Shown here piece after piece: positions 46,415-55,849 of a stretch of DNA of 64,000 nt (position 1 is the stretch's first letter; each line of letters starts with the position of its first letter). The notes beneath the pieces are model-generated. The model had not been told where the DNA came from, ran no database searches, and saw nothing but the letters and a program-made list of their open reading frames with translations. The position numbers and the translations under genes are program-made. Source of the DNA: Rhodoferax sp. (lineage in GTDB: Bacteria > Pseudomonadota > Gammaproteobacteria > Burkholderiales > Burkholderiaceae_C); assembly GCA_019449595.1 (NCBI GenBank), contig JAGRPL010000004.1, positions 682,001-746,000 of the forward strand. The letters are read 5' to 3'.

Positions 46415-47659
46415 TCAGGCGGGCAGCAGAATCTGGTTGTCCACGCTGAACTGGTAGTCCTTGAAGATGTGCTCGGCGCTCAGTGTCTGGTAACTGCCGT
46501 CGGCTGCCTTGCGGGTGGTGTCTTTCAGGCGGTAGGTCAGGCTGCCACAGGTCCAGCAGTTGTAGTTGCGCATATGGGTGCACAGGCAGGTCTTGTCCAT
46601 GACCGAGATGTTCTTGCCATCGGGGTGCAGCGCAATTTGCTGGTTGTAGGCGGTGATGTAGGCGCAGTTGCCGTTGCCGTCTAGCAGGTAGCCATAGGCC
46701 TCGCAGTTGGGGCGGATGCCCGAGCCGATGGCCGGTGTGTTGCGCAGCATGCGCATGGGGTAGCCGGTGGGCGAAATGGTGTTGACGATGATGTCTTCTT
46801 CGCTGGCCTTGAAATATTCCTGCTTGACCTTGGCGGGCAGGCCGCACTCGTTGGCCACCGTAAAGCGGGTTGCCACCTGGACGGCGGCGGCGCCGTGTTC
46901 CAGGAACGCGGTGGCGTCGCTGCCGGTAAAGATGCCGCCTGCGGCAATCAGCGGAATATCCAGCTGCTCGGCTTTCAGGTAGGCGGCAATCTCGGCCACG
47001 ATGGTGGCCAGATCGTATTGGGCCCAGTCCATGCCGAAGCCCAGGTGACCGCCGGCCAGCGGGCCCTCAATCACCACAAAATCAGGCAGCCGGTCCAGGC
47101 GCGCGGTCTTGCGCAGGAACAGCTGCAGCGCACGCACCGACGACACGATGATGCCGAGCTTGGCGTCGCGAAAGCGTGGGTGGTCGGCCATGAGGCCGAA
47201 CGAACCCAGGTGCAGGCCGGCACTCAAGGTGATGCCGTCCACGCCGGCATCCAGGGCCGAGTTCAGGCGGACCTGCAGCGTTTCACGCGCGGCATTCATG
47301 GTCAGCTTTTCCATGATGTTGACAAACACCATGCCATCGCCGCGCTTGGCTTCCATGGTCCTGCCCACATGCAGGCGGGTGGCTTCGGCCAGATGGCCGA
47401 GGTCGAACTGGATGATGCTCTTGTCGGAATTGTTGATGTTGGCTTTGTAAAACTTGGTTTTGCCCTTGACGAACTCCGTGTCAAAGCGCCGGTCGGACAC
47501 GTCATGGATCAGTGCGTCAGAAATATGCCCAATGCCACCCAGGCGCGCCGCTTCCAGCGCCAGTTCGGCGGTGGAAATGTCAACACCCATTCCGCCAATC
47601 ATGATCGGCACCAGCTCTTTTTTGCCGAACTTAAGGCGGAAATCATCTACTCGTTTCAT
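46415..47659 (-). CDS. Nitronate monooxygenase-family flavoprotein
   Basis: FMN-dependent TIM-barrel enzyme of 414 residues. The motif [15 protein letters not shown] holds the candidate catalytic His, and [29 protein letters not shown] is the FMN phosphate site of the 2-nitropropane dioxygenase family. The last 80 residues carry five Cys ([14 protein letters not shown] and an earlier NGNCAYI), which most nitronate monooxygenases lack; they may bind a metal. The ATG at 47659 is used rather than one at 47674. It is placed within the riboflavin operon between ribE and ribBA, 11 bases before ribBA, so its expression is tied to flavin synthesis. The natural substrate is unknown. Confidence 0.85.
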   Translation of the reverse strand: MKRVDDFRLKFGKKELVPIMIGGMGVDISTAELALEAARLGGIGHISDALIHDVSDRRFDTEFVKGKTKFYKANINNSDKSIIQFDLGHLAEATRLHVGRTMEAKRGDGMVFVNIMEKLTMNAARETLQVRLNSALDAGVDGITLSAGLHLGSFGLMADHPRFRDAKLGIIVSSVRALQLFLRKTARLDRLPDFVVIEGPLAGGHLGFGMDWAQYDLATIVAEIAAYLKAEQLDIPLIAAGGIFTGSDATAFLEHGAAAVQVATRFTVANECGLPAKVKQEYFKASEEDIIVNTISPTGYPMRMLRNTPAIGSGIRPNCEAYGYLLDGNGNCAYITAYNQQIALHPDGKNISVMDKTCLCTHMRNYNCWTCGSLTYRLKDTTRKAADGSYQTLSAEHIFKDYQFSVDNQILLPA

Positions 47660-47698
47660 CGTTGTCCTTGTCATAGGTAAGTAGGGTGGAAATAGGTA

Positions 47699-48331
47699 TC
47701 AGGCCGACACGGGTGGGTTGTTGCCGAGCATGCGCTCGACATAGCGTGCAATAAGGTCAATTTCCAGGTTGACCAGCGAGCCGGTCTGGAGGGTGCCCAG
47801 AGCCGTATTTTCGACGGTATGGGGAATGAGGTTGATGCTGGTTTCGCAACCGTCAGCCAGGTCGGCAATGCGGTTGACGGTGAGGCTCACGCCGTTGATA
47901 GTGATGGAGCCCTTGTACGCCAGGTATTTCGCCAGCGACTGGGGCGCCAGCACGCGCAGCTCCCAGCTTTCGCCCACCTGGGCGAAGTGGGTGACCCGGC
48001 CGATGCCGTCCACATGGCCGGACACCAGATGGCCACCCAGGCGGTCGTTGGCGCGCAGGGCCTTTTCCAGGTTGATGGTGCCCACGGCGTCCAGTCCGGC
48101 CGTTTTCGTGAGCGACTCAGCGGAGATGTCGATGGTGAACTGGCGGTGTGCCGCATCCAGTGTGGTGACGGTCATGCAGGCGCCGTTGAGCGCAATGCTG
48201 TCGCCCAGACCCACGTCGTCCAGGTAGCCGGCCGGGCTTTCAATGGTGAGGCGCTTGCCGTGGGTGGGCGCGTCGCCCAAGGCGTGAACGGCCGCAATGC
48301 GGCCCACACCGGTGATGATTCCAGTAAACAT
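47699..48331 (-). CDS. ribE: Riboflavin synthase, alpha subunit
   Basis: Dismutates two lumazine molecules to riboflavin. The 210 residues consist of two lumazine-binding repeats, each with the typical turn: MFTGIITGVGRIAAVH at residue 1 and GGHLVSGHVDGIGRVTHF near residue 98. Conserved IALNGACMTVT and ITINGVSLTVNRI mark the ligand sites. It lies 57 bases after ribD and 39 bases before the nitronate monooxygenase gene. Confidence 0.96.
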   Translation of the reverse strand: MFTGIITGVGRIAAVHALGDAPTHGKRLTIESPAGYLDDVGLGDSIALNGACMTVTTLDAAHRQFTIDISAESLTKTAGLDAVGTINLEKALRANDRLGGHLVSGHVDGIGRVTHFAQVGESWELRVLAPQSLAKYLAYKGSITINGVSLTVNRIADLADGCETSINLIPHTVENTALGTLQTGSLVNLEIDLIARYVERMLGNNPPVSA

Positions 48332-48388
48332 CCCCGCATTTTCGCAGGGATTGGGCCGCTACCCGGCCTTGACACAAAAACTTCTTGG

Positions 48389-49516
48389 CTAAAAATGGTC
48401 TCTGCCGGTCACGCGTGCCACTATCCGCAGGTCGGGGCCGACCCTTTCGGTGGACCGAAAATCCAGCTGCAAGGCGTGTTCCAGCGCGCGCAAGGGGCCA
48501 AAATGGGCCATATCGCGGCCTTGTCCGAGGAGTTTGGGGGCCAGGTAGATCAGCAATTCGTCTACCAGACCCGCCTGAATCAGCGCTCCGTTGAGCCGGT
48601 GGCCGGCTTCCACGTGCAGTTCGTTGATTTCCCGTTTGCCCAGGTCCAGCAGCATGGCTGCCAGATCCACCTGGCCGGTGGGGGTGCCGTTGGCGTCCAC
48701 GCCGGGCTGGTAGACAACCGTGGCGCCCCGGGCTTCCAGGGCCTGTTTCTTGGTATCGTTCTGGCGCGCAGCGTAGATGAATACTGCGCGGCCAGCTATG
48801 AAAAGAGGAGCATCCAGGGGCGTTTGCAGGTTGCTGTCGACCACCACCACGTGGGGCTGGCGGGGCGTTTCAACCAGACGCACGTCCAGCCGGGGGCGGT
48901 CGGCCAGCACGGTCCCAATGCCGGTGAGCACGGCGCAGGCCCGGGCGCGCCAGGCGTGGCCGTCGGCGCGGGCTTCGGGAGCGGTGATCCACTGGCTGAC
49001 ACCGTTGTCCAGGGCGGTTTTCCCGTCCAGCGAAGCGGCCACTTTCATGCGCACCCAGGGGGTTTTGCGGATCATCCGGCTGAAAAAACCAAGGTTGAGC
49101 TCGCGGGACGCTATGGCCAGCGGGTTGTCCGGGGGCAGCACTTCAACCTCCACGCCCGCAGCCCGCAGCCGCTCAAAACCCTGTCCGCCCACCATCGGGT
49201 TGGGGTCGGTGTTGGTGGCCACCACTTTTTTGATGCCAGCGGCAATGAGGGCATCGCAGCATGGCCCGGTACGGCCCTGGTGGGAGCAGGGCTCCAGCGT
49301 GACGTAGGCGGTGGCCCCCTTGACCGAGTGCCCTTGGACCTGGGCGTCCCGCAGGGCCATGATTTCAGCGTGGGGGCCGCCAGCGCGCTGGGTGTGGCCC
49401 TGGCCTATGACGCTTCCATCTGCCGTGGTTAGAGTGCAGCCAACTCGGGGGTTAGGGCTGGAGAGAAGGAGCGACTTAACAGCTTCAGAAACCGCAAGAT
49501 TCAATGCATTACTCAC
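48389..49516 (-). CDS. ribD: Bifunctional diaminohydroxyphosphoribosylaminopyrimidine deaminase / uracil reductase
   Basis: Catalyses deamination and reduction early in riboflavin synthesis. The deaminase zinc site is PHAEIMAL with LEPCSHQGRTGPCCDAL, and the reductase domain starts WVRMKVAASLDGKTALDNG. The 375 residues fit the family. The start is a GTG at 49516 with no strong ribosome site. A copy of the interspersed repeat (48784-48811) lies in frame in the reductase domain, encoding APLFIAGRAV. The gene heads the riboflavin operon and begins 30 bases after the FimT gene; no FMN riboswitch is seen. Confidence 0.95.
   Translation of the reverse strand: MSNALNLAVSEAVKSLLLSSPNPRVGCTLTTADGSVIGQGHTQRAGGPHAEIMALRDAQVQGHSVKGATAYVTLEPCSHQGRTGPCCDALIAAGIKKVVATNTDPNPMVGGQGFERLRAAGVEVEVLPPDNPLAIASRELNLGFFSRMIRKTPWVRMKVAASLDGKTALDNGVSQWITAPEARADGHAWRARACAVLTGIGTVLADRPRLDVRLVETPRQPHVVVVDSNLQTPLDAPLFIAGRAVFIYAARQNDTKKQALEARGATVVYQPGVDANGTPTGQVDLAAMLLDLGKREINELHVEAGHRLNGALIQAGLVDELLIYLAPKLLGQGRDMAHFGPLRALEHALQLDFRSTERVGPDLRIVARVTGRDHF
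48784..48811 (-). repeat. Interspersed repeat-like segment inside ribD
   Basis: On the minus strand it begins GCTCCTCTTTTC and continues ATAGCTGGCCGCGCAG, followed by TATTCA. The intergenic copy at 61115 has the same layout, with GCGCAGTATTGA. It is diverged, so it may be chance. Confidence 0.5.
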
Positions 49517-49546
49517 AGTTGTTTATTTGCAGGGTATTTTCATTGG

Positions 49547-50122
49547 CTACTGGGTGGCCGAGCTTGTGCAAGTTGAGTCAGTCGATGGCTTGCATGTTCT
49601 CACTCTACCTGTGCTGGAGATAATGACTCGCCGGGTTTCGGAGTCAGCTAGGCTTGAATCCACATCGTTTCTAGTGACACTAAAGGTGAGGGCGCCAAAC
49701 CCTCCCGCCTTAGTTTTTGAATATCCTGAAGCATCGAACATCATGTAGGGGGAGGAATCGCTAGCTGAGCCATTGGCTGTAATTGTTAGATAGCTGGGCG
49801 GCGCTTCACGCGAGAGAATAAGAATGTCGTTGGCGGCTTCATAGGCCTGTGATCGATCGACATCTACAAACACTATCCAGCCGCTGCTCCAGTTGGTGGC
49901 ATTTGTAGGTACGACCATGGCATACCTCCCGCGTTTCATCGCTTCACCTCGTGCCGAATTAATACCAGCAACCAGGGAATTGACGAATGACGTCAATTCG
50001 GCATTGCGTTGGAAAGCGGTAAAACTTGGAGCGGCGACGGCAAGCAATATCGCGACCAAAGCTACGGTTACCAACAGCTCGATCAACGTGAAACCCCGAC
50101 TAAAGAGGCTACGGGTATTCAT
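49547..50122 (-). CDS. FimT/GspH-like type IV minor pseudopilin
   Basis: Minor pilin that likely primes pilus assembly. From the ATG at 50122 it has 191 residues with a class III signal: basic leader [10 protein letters not shown], cleavage before [20 protein letters not shown], Glu at +5. The rest is a GspH/FimT-type domain ([29 protein letters not shown]). The start overlaps the upstream pilin stop (ATGA). It is the last gene of the pilus cluster and is followed after 30 bases by ribD. Confidence 0.9.
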   Translation of the reverse strand: MNTRSLFSRGFTLIELLVTVALVAILLAVAAPSFTAFQRNAELTSFVNSLVAGINSARGEAMKRGRYAMVVPTNATNWSSGWIVFVDVDRSQAYEAANDILILSREAPPSYLTITANGSASDSSPYMMFDASGYSKTKAGGFGALTFSVTRNDVDSSLADSETRRVIISSTGRVRTCKPSTDSTCTSSATQ

Positions 50123-50577
50123 TTCCAGCACACCGTGGTTTTTGTTCCGGTGCAGTCTTTGGTTCCCGTGCTTGTCATTCGCAAGCTGCCGGCTTCTGGA
50201 TCGGTTTTTATGGGCGTAGCAACTACTCGAACGCAATCAGCTATGGGTAGCGTGCCGCTCGCGCCATCGGGACACGTATCTGCCGACAACCAATAGGCCG
50301 CATTTGCCGGGTTATCGCCTGAATAGACTTTGAACGGTACGCTGACAGGATCCGTGGTGCCCGATGTGTTGGTAAATGCGAGGTACGTATTTCTTTGTGT
50401 CAGATAGCGCTCTTGTTGTTGCATCAGTTCGGCTAAGGCGGTTCTGCCCTCGGCCCGTTTACCCTTGAGAATTGAATTGGTATAGGCTGGGTAGGCAATG
50501 CTTGCCAGAATGCCGATGATGGCAACCACGATCATTAGTTCAATCAGTGAAAATCCGCGAGTTGAATTGATTTTCAT
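50119..50577 (-). CDS. PilE-like type IV minor pilin
   Basis: Pilin of 152 residues with leader MKINSTRG, cleavage before [24 protein letters not shown] and Glu at +5. The globular part has DTCPDGASG ... DCVRVV and a C-terminal [12 protein letters not shown] disulfide region, as in PilE/ComP-like minor pilins next to PilY1. Its ATG overlaps the pilY1 stop codon (ATGA), so it is co-translated with the 3' end of pilY1. It may be a DNA-uptake or priming pilin rather than the major subunit. Confidence 0.9.
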   Translation of the reverse strand: MKINSTRGFSLIELMIVVAIIGILASIAYPAYTNSILKGKRAEGRTALAELMQQQERYLTQRNTYLAFTNTSGTTDPVSVPFKVYSGDNPANAAYWLSADTCPDGASGTLPIADCVRVVATPIKTDPEAGSLRMTSTGTKDCTGTKTTVCWK

Positions 50578-51902
50578 GGTGCGTTCTTCAAGTCTTGGTA
50601 GTTGTTGATTTGCCGCCAGGTCAAGCGGCCAACAATGACGGTTCTGGTTTTTGTGTTGCTGGCTGAAACGCCATCGGATCCCTGCTGGAACACTTGGCTG
50701 GTGATGGTTTTAATCCGCCGGCCAGTGCTATCGCTGGCTGAAACGGTAGTGGCACTGCTAATCTCCGCAACTAACGGTTCCCCCAAAATGCCGACACTCG
50801 AGCCTACTGAGTTTCCGCTACCCCCGAGAATATCAATTGTGTATTGGTTACCTCCGCCACCGGATGCAGCGCATGCATTGCTGGAGTTGACTCCGGGTAT
50901 AAGACTACCAAAAATCAGTTTGTCCCCAAAAACGGTTGCACTGCTGATTTGTCGTTCCTTTGAGTTCGGGAAGTCAAAGTACCAGCCTGATCGTGGGTTA
51001 TCAGCATCGGTATTTGTCGTCGCCCTACCCACTGTGAAGGCCGGCACCGTAACCACGCCGGTTGAAGCAACGGCGGTACCGGTTTTCAATCGACCTCGAC
51101 CACTGATGGCGCTGGTTGCCGAGCTGGCAGGTGCGCTGTCAAGCGTTGTCGTTGCATTGTCGTAAAGCATATAGACTGACTGTGTACTAGCCGTGCTCCT
51201 GTCAGAATTTTCCAGATACTTGCCAGTTCCAAACAGCACGTAGCTGCTGTCGGTAATCGGGCCGTAAACAATACTGGGAGCTACAGTGATTGGCTGCACG
51301 TTTCCAGAGCTGTCTTTCGCAATAAACATCGGAATTGGATTGTTGCTGGTCCCTTGCTTGAAATAGGAGAGTTTGCCCATGTTCCAGTCCGTGGCTCCTA
51401 GCGAGGAAAAATCAAGCTTCCAGAGATTTCCATGAAGATCTCCCATGAATATTTGAGCTACCTCGCGTGACAGGCCCAAGGCTGCTCTGAAGTTAATCAA
51501 TCCGGTTGCATTGGTTGTACTCAATGTACTGTCTATGGGCAGAGAGATCTTGTAGTAATTGGTACCCATGGTCCAGGCAGTACCTGCAGGCTTACTCAGA
51601 TCCAGCAGGAATAGCGCAGGACTTCCAGTGGAACTGAAAATTCCAGCACTGTCGGTGACGTAGTTGTTAACACCACTACCGAATACGGCAAACCATTTGT
51701 AAGTTGCGGTTGTCGCGTTTGGTGCACTTGTGCGCAGTTTCAAAATTTGAGGCCGGCCAGTTACGAAACCAAGGTCTGCATCATCAGCATTGGTGAACTC
51801 CCACATAACATTGTCTTTGGTGAAGGAAGCGGGTGTTGTCACATCGAGTGCAAAAACGCCTCGTCCCCCCCACCGGTGCCAGATACCAATACCGTTTTCC
51901 AA
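50574..51902 (-). CDS. pilY1: PilY1 C-terminal part, separated by a frameshift
   Basis: C-terminal beta-propeller of the type IV pilus tip adhesin PilY1, in a different frame from the N-terminal part. From residue 12 it reads [15 protein letters not shown], the direct continuation of the N-terminal frame, which instead breaks after LVSGTGGG. The calcium-loop-like [17 protein letters not shown] is present, and the propeller runs to residue 442. Some translation could restart here, but no ribosome site is seen, so it is most likely the 3' half of a broken or phase-variable gene. It overlaps the following pilin by ATGA. Confidence 0.85.
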   Translation of the reverse strand: MENGIGIWHRWGGRGVFALDVTTPASFTKDNVMWEFTNADDADLGFVTGRPQILKLRTSAPNATTATYKWFAVFGSGVNNYVTDSAGIFSSTGSPALFLLDLSKPAGTAWTMGTNYYKISLPIDSTLSTTNATGLINFRAALGLSREVAQIFMGDLHGNLWKLDFSSLGATDWNMGKLSYFKQGTSNNPIPMFIAKDSSGNVQPITVAPSIVYGPITDSSYVLFGTGKYLENSDRSTASTQSVYMLYDNATTTLDSAPASSATSAISGRGRLKTGTAVASTGVVTVPAFTVGRATTNTDADNPRSGWYFDFPNSKERQISSATVFGDKLIFGSLIPGVNSSNACAASGGGGNQYTIDILGGSGNSVGSSVGILGEPLVAEISSATTVSASDSTGRRIKTITSQVFQQGSDGVSASNTKTRTVIVGRLTWRQINNYQDLKNAP

Positions 51903-54900
51903 TCCGTTCCGACCAGTGCCTCGGTCACTGCGGGAGTGCCATCCATATAACTTTGGTGGCTATTGGCGTAGGTGGTACTGGTCAAAGCGGACAATTTCGA
52001 GCCCAACCAACTGGGAATGTACGCAAACAACTCATCACCAGAAATTCCGTTAAATGCATGAAGCATTCCGTCGTTCGCGCCGACAAAAACGGCTGGAGTG
52101 CGGTCTTTATTTGTGCTGTAAAACGTTGCATATCCTGCATCGCCAATGCTGCGGGTAGGGGCGCCGGAGTACACCACACCGGAGTTGATGACGTCACCCA
52201 TTAGTTTGCTACGGGTTCTAAATGTGCTTCCTTCTTTGCTCTTGTCGCCGCGGAGAAAATTCAAACGGTCCTGTCCCAATCCGTCCGCAGTCGCTGTCGG
52301 GTTGGGTTTGTTCAGGGATGCTTGCAGACTGGTTTCGATCGTGGACCACGTGAAGTTCGCAGCAACAGGGTCTGCAGTTGCCCCGGAATTTCCCACAATG
52401 ATGTTACGTGAAGTGGCCGGTGCGCTCAATGCGGCAAGGCGGGTGGCGGCTGTCCAGTTGTAAGTATTGCCAATGCTGACCACGTTGGAGGCGCTCACAC
52501 TTACGGGGATAGCCAACAAATCGCCGCTCCAATCAGCAGTATCAAAGGTCCCCTGATAAATGGTGTCTCCAACCTGGGTCAGGTTCTTGGATTGAATGGC
52601 GCCCCCCGCAATACTCCTTGCAGCAGTCGATGCTCGCGCAAAAATATCGTCAAATGCGCTGAGTACCCCCCGCGCATCACTTTGCAAAAAATAGGTGTTG
52701 GCCTCGCCTTGGCGGGACGCGCGGGTGTCGGTGTCCTCCCAGACATATTTGTTGGCTGTCCCATCGTCTTGCTTGAAGGGGTTGCCCCATGTGTTGTACG
52801 GGTTCTTGGCGGTGTTGGATGGGTCGGTTTCAAAACCTCCGTACTTGGCTGCCATGAACAACTGGTTCGATGTTCGCCGTGTTGTGGCAAGGTTAGATCC
52901 GCCGTATTCGTTGACGTCAAAGGTAAAGGTTTTTACGCGCAATCCAGGGCGCTGCAAAGTGGTTCCGGCTGTTCCTGCGACGGTTGCATTGGTCCACCCG
53001 GTTCCTCGGATGTCATGGGTGCGTGCCCAATAGGCCGAACCCATAATCTGGCTCGTCTTGGTGTCAGTGGGGACACTGCTATTGGCTCCATTGGGATTGC
53101 CAGTGGTGCGGGATACGCCTTGGCCGTCCAGGTAGTTTGAAGCGATGTTTTTTTCAAAATTCTGTACTACCGTGCGCCATGCCGAGATGTCTGGGATATT
53201 ATTTGCGGCACTTGCCGTAGGTAGCCGATTGCCATCGTGGGTGTTCTTGTCTCCAATCACCACAATGTTGCTTTTCAGGCAGGAGTAGTCCCCAGTACTG
53301 GATCGACCACCTCCATACGGATCGGTCCATCCGGTGGCCGTGGTGGTGGCCGCTGGAAAACCGTCATACATGTCTGTGGTAATGCTACTAACAGCACTTG
53401 TAGATGGCGGAAGGCCCTGCAGGTAACGCACTGCTTCGTAATGCAATTCACCGACCGGGTCGTATTTCTTATATCGACCTGCGACTGAGCCGGTGCGTCC
53501 GAATTGGTTGAGGTAAGTAACGACCCCACTTAAGTAGACGCCTCGCCCATCGGCGGTTTGAACTGTGGAGTTATTGTCGGGGTTGGTATAAAAAACTCCT
53601 GTAACCGGGTTCCATTCCTGGTTAGGGTTCCCGCCGGTGGGTGTGTTGTCAATGCCATTAATGCCAAATGTTTTTGCCCCTACATACTTGATAGGCGCGC
53701 GCAAAACACCGCCATAACGTCCACTGCTGTAGCTGGCTGTTTGATCCATCAAATATCCAAAAGCCGCCAAGCGTAACTGGTCGCTGTATTTTTGAACGGC
53801 CCCAGTGGGTTTGTAGCTAGCATGAGGGGTTGTTGCATCGTTATCAGAGTATTTGCTGCAAAGATTCCAGTAACGCTTGTCTTTCAGGGCGTAAGTAGTG
53901 GCATCGCGATCGCAGACTTGAACTCGCGCGTAAAAGAACGGGTCAGATGCCAGTGCAGTAGATGCCGGCGGGTTTTCACTTGTTGTATTGGCTCGAACGT
54001 AACAATTGGCACTAGTGCTCGTGCTACCGCCCGTAAACGTTGTTTCATTACATGTGATCACGCCAGACGCGGGTGCACTTTTCCAATTGGTGTTGCGGCC
54101 GTAAAGTACTTCTTGGACTCCGGTGAGCGTGATCGTGGCGCCACGTGCATACACGGGTGAGGCCGGCCAGCCACTCGGCTGAGAGCCGTAGCTCGTGATC
54201 GTTCCGATCCATGATGTTGGTATGCCCAGGGTGTAGCTGCCAAAACCTCCAGAATTGTTGCCCGATTTGCTGGTGCCAAAATAAATGCGATTGAGGGTGT
54301 TGGCGACCCAGATGTCGCTGGTTCCCGCTGCTGTTGCCATTGCACTTGGAACCGCGCCAAAATAAGGTACTCCGGATGCATAAGAGGGCGACGCGTAACC
54401 AGCAGCCGTTATCGCCCGTGAAGTCCCAGATTTGTAGAGACGTTTCGCAGGGAAGTTGGAACTATTCCCCATCGCTATGGGATCGCCATCGGGAAGCATC
54501 GCGCGTTGCAAAACCGTTAATGTGGACGTATCGATAACCCGGTCGCCTCCTGTCAGCGAGAGGCGCAACATATCAATCGCAGAGCTAGAGGCCCAGTTCA
54601 AAAAGTTGCCACTGAAGGCATCGTTGGTGGTCGTGCTCGATGCTGGAGTGGTACCGTCGTCCTTGCTATAGCTTTTTGTACCGTCCCAGCACAAGCGTGT
54701 GGTCCATGTTGGGTTGGCCGTATTGGGGGTGCTCAGTGGAATAGCGGGCCCTCTGCGCACAAATCGCTTGTAGTCGCTTTCCTGACCCGATGGCGCACCG
54801 GTTCCAACTTTGTCGTAGGTATAGCAACTCTCTGCATCGTAATACCCGAGGTATTCGATACTGGAAGAGTAGGTTGGATCTTCGGTAGTGCTGCTGTTGT

Positions 54901-55216
54901 TGTTGTCGGGGTCTACATATTGGGCGCCCACTGTGGGATATTCCACAGACAACGCAAGTGCCAGAACTGGTTTGTCAGCTGCGGTGGGGGTATATAGCGG
55001 ATCGGCAGACAGATTGATGGCCGGAATGTTGGGAGGAGATACTGTGCCAAAAACCAGAAAGGGAATGGAAATGGCTACTAGAGGCGCAGTAAACCATGCC
55101 ATTCTTTTTTTCCAAGACCAATTTTCCCCATCACTTAGAAAACGGAAAAGATATCGCATTGTGCTAGCGGGGGGGGGTGATGCTGATGGGATAAGTGGGC
55201 GGTCATTGGTGTGCAT
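51839..55216 (-). CDS. pilY1: PilY1 N-terminal and central part (tip-associated pilus adhesin)
   Basis: Secreted pilus-tip protein needed for pilus extension, adhesion and surface sensing in its family. The start at 55216 (MHTNDRPLIP) has a good GGAG ribosome site 6 bases upstream. Residues 14-16 (PPP) are encoded by nine consecutive C. A hydrophobic segment follows (WFTAPLVAISIPFLVFGTV, residues about 39-57), which could be an internal signal or anchor. The central body resembles PilY1 N-terminal regions. The frame ends after 1125 residues with DEAFLHSM, just past a run of seven G where homologues continue into the propeller; a total of about 1540 residues would be expected. Base composition is clearly lower in GC than the flanks. 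Confidence 0.85.
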   Translation of the reverse strand: MHTNDRPLIPSASPPPASTMRYLFRFLSDGENWSWKKRMAWFTAPLVAISIPFLVFGTVSPPNIPAINLSADPLYTPTAADKPVLALALSVEYPTVGAQYVDPDNNNSSTTEDPTYSSSIEYLGYYDAESCYTYDKVGTGAPSGQESDYKRFVRRGPAIPLSTPNTANPTWTTRLCWDGTKSYSKDDGTTPASSTTTNDAFSGNFLNWASSSAIDMLRLSLTGGDRVIDTSTLTVLQRAMLPDGDPIAMGNSSNFPAKRLYKSGTSRAITAAGYASPSYASGVPYFGAVPSAMATAAGTSDIWVANTLNRIYFGTSKSGNNSGGFGSYTLGIPTSWIGTITSYGSQPSGWPASPVYARGATITLTGVQEVLYGRNTNWKSAPASGVITCNETTFTGGSTSTSANCYVRANTTSENPPASTALASDPFFYARVQVCDRDATTYALKDKRYWNLCSKYSDNDATTPHASYKPTGAVQKYSDQLRLAAFGYLMDQTASYSSGRYGGVLRAPIKYVGAKTFGINGIDNTPTGGNPNQEWNPVTGVFYTNPDNNSTVQTADGRGVYLSGVVTYLNQFGRTGSVAGRYKKYDPVGELHYEAVRYLQGLPPSTSAVSSITTDMYDGFPAATTTATGWTDPYGGGRSSTGDYSCLKSNIVVIGDKNTHDGNRLPTASAANNIPDISAWRTVVQNFEKNIASNYLDGQGVSRTTGNPNGANSSVPTDTKTSQIMGSAYWARTHDIRGTGWTNATVAGTAGTTLQRPGLRVKTFTFDVNEYGGSNLATTRRTSNQLFMAAKYGGFETDPSNTAKNPYNTWGNPFKQDDGTANKYVWEDTDTRASRQGEANTYFLQSDARGVLSAFDDIFARASTAARSIAGGAIQSKNLTQVGDTIYQGTFDTADWSGDLLAIPVSVSASNVVSIGNTYNWTAATRLAALSAPATSRNIIVGNSGATADPVAANFTWSTIETSLQASLNKPNPTATADGLGQDRLNFLRGDKSKEGSTFRTRSKLMGDVINSGVVYSGAPTRSIGDAGYATFYSTNKDRTPAVFVGANDGMLHAFNGISGDELFAYIPSWLGSKLSALTSTTYANSHQSYMDGTPAVTEALVGTDWKTVLVSGTGGGDEAFLHSM
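51865..51871 (-). repeat. G7 homopolymer tract at the pilY1 frame break
   Basis: Seven C on the plus strand (seven G on the coding strand). Eight G (or five) would join the two pilY1 frames into one protein. Confidence 0.85.
55169..55177 (-). repeat. C9 homopolymer tract at the pilY1 N-terminus
   Basis: Nine G on the plus strand (nine C on the coding strand), 13-15 codons after the probable start of pilY1 and before its hydrophobic segment. The tract is in frame in this sequence. Gain or loss of one C would stop translation of the protein. Confidence 0.85.
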
Positions 55217-55231
55217 AAATCACTCCAGTTA

Positions 55232-55846
55232 CTAAATTCGGTAAAGCATTTGAATAACTGTCTGAATGTCCACGCGTGGGCCAAAGCCTATGGTAGTCAC
55301 GCGGTATAGGATTTCTGGTTCAGGACTGGACTTGTCCCCCGAAAGCGCCAATACCGGTTCGATGAGATAGCGGGGAGCTTGGGCCGGCTGAATGCCGACA
55401 CCTCCCGCGGCGAAAGTGCGGGACGTGAACGTCCCGAATGCCGTAGTGGTTGCACTGCTGCTAGTGGAAGTGAAATCCTCCGTTAGCCAAGCAGGTTTTC
55501 CTGTCATGACTGCAGCACACAGTCCTTTGGAGCTTCCTGATGTTCCGCAGCCGGTAGCCGGAAATATTGAAGCGGACTTCCCGTCAAAAAGGGCGTGACG
55601 GGTTGAGCCTGTATTCACCATGTCAATTTCCGCATCAATCAAGGCGGCCTCCGCTGCCTGCCAAGCCATTTGCTGATCACGGTCATTGCGGGCTCCGCGT
55701 TCACCCATCAGCGCAATTTGCGCACCGCCGACGCCCAGCAGAGAAACTACAACCAAAATTAACAAAACCATGATCAGGGAGGCTCCCCTCTGATCGGAAC
55801 GATGGTTTGCGCTATTGGCGCGTTCCATGGATGCGTTTTTTTTCAT
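55232..55846 (-). CDS. pilX: PilX-type minor pilin assembly protein
   Basis: Minor pilin-like protein of 204 residues. The N-terminal region RGASLIMVLLILVVVSLLGV is the PilX hydrophobic helix, followed by the family motif ERGARNDRDQQMAWQAAEAAL. It lacks the Glu at +5, as is usual in PilX. The ATG at 55846 lies 3 bases after the pilW stop. Its stop codon is near the pilY1 ribosome site, so pilX and pilY1 are probably coupled. Confidence 0.92.
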   Translation of the reverse strand: MKKNASMERANSANHRSDQRGASLIMVLLILVVVSLLGVGGAQIALMGERGARNDRDQQMAWQAAEAALIDAEIDMVNTGSTRHALFDGKSASIFPATGCGTSGSSKGLCAAVMTGKPAWLTEDFTSTSSSATTTAFGTFTSRTFAAGGVGIQPAQAPRYLIEPVLALSGDKSSPEPEILYRVTTIGFGPRVDIQTVIQMLYRI

Positions 55847-55849
55847 TCT

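Noticed and set aside
48373..48395. TTGACA followed by an AAAAAT-like box on the plus strand
   Set aside because: Only shadow frames lie downstream on the plus strand; ribD and ribE are on the minus strand, so it is probably chance.
47660..49546. FMN riboswitch expected near riboflavin genes
   Set aside because: The gaps upstream of ribD, ribE and the nitronate monooxygenase gene are 30-57 bases, too short, and no RFN element sequence is visible.
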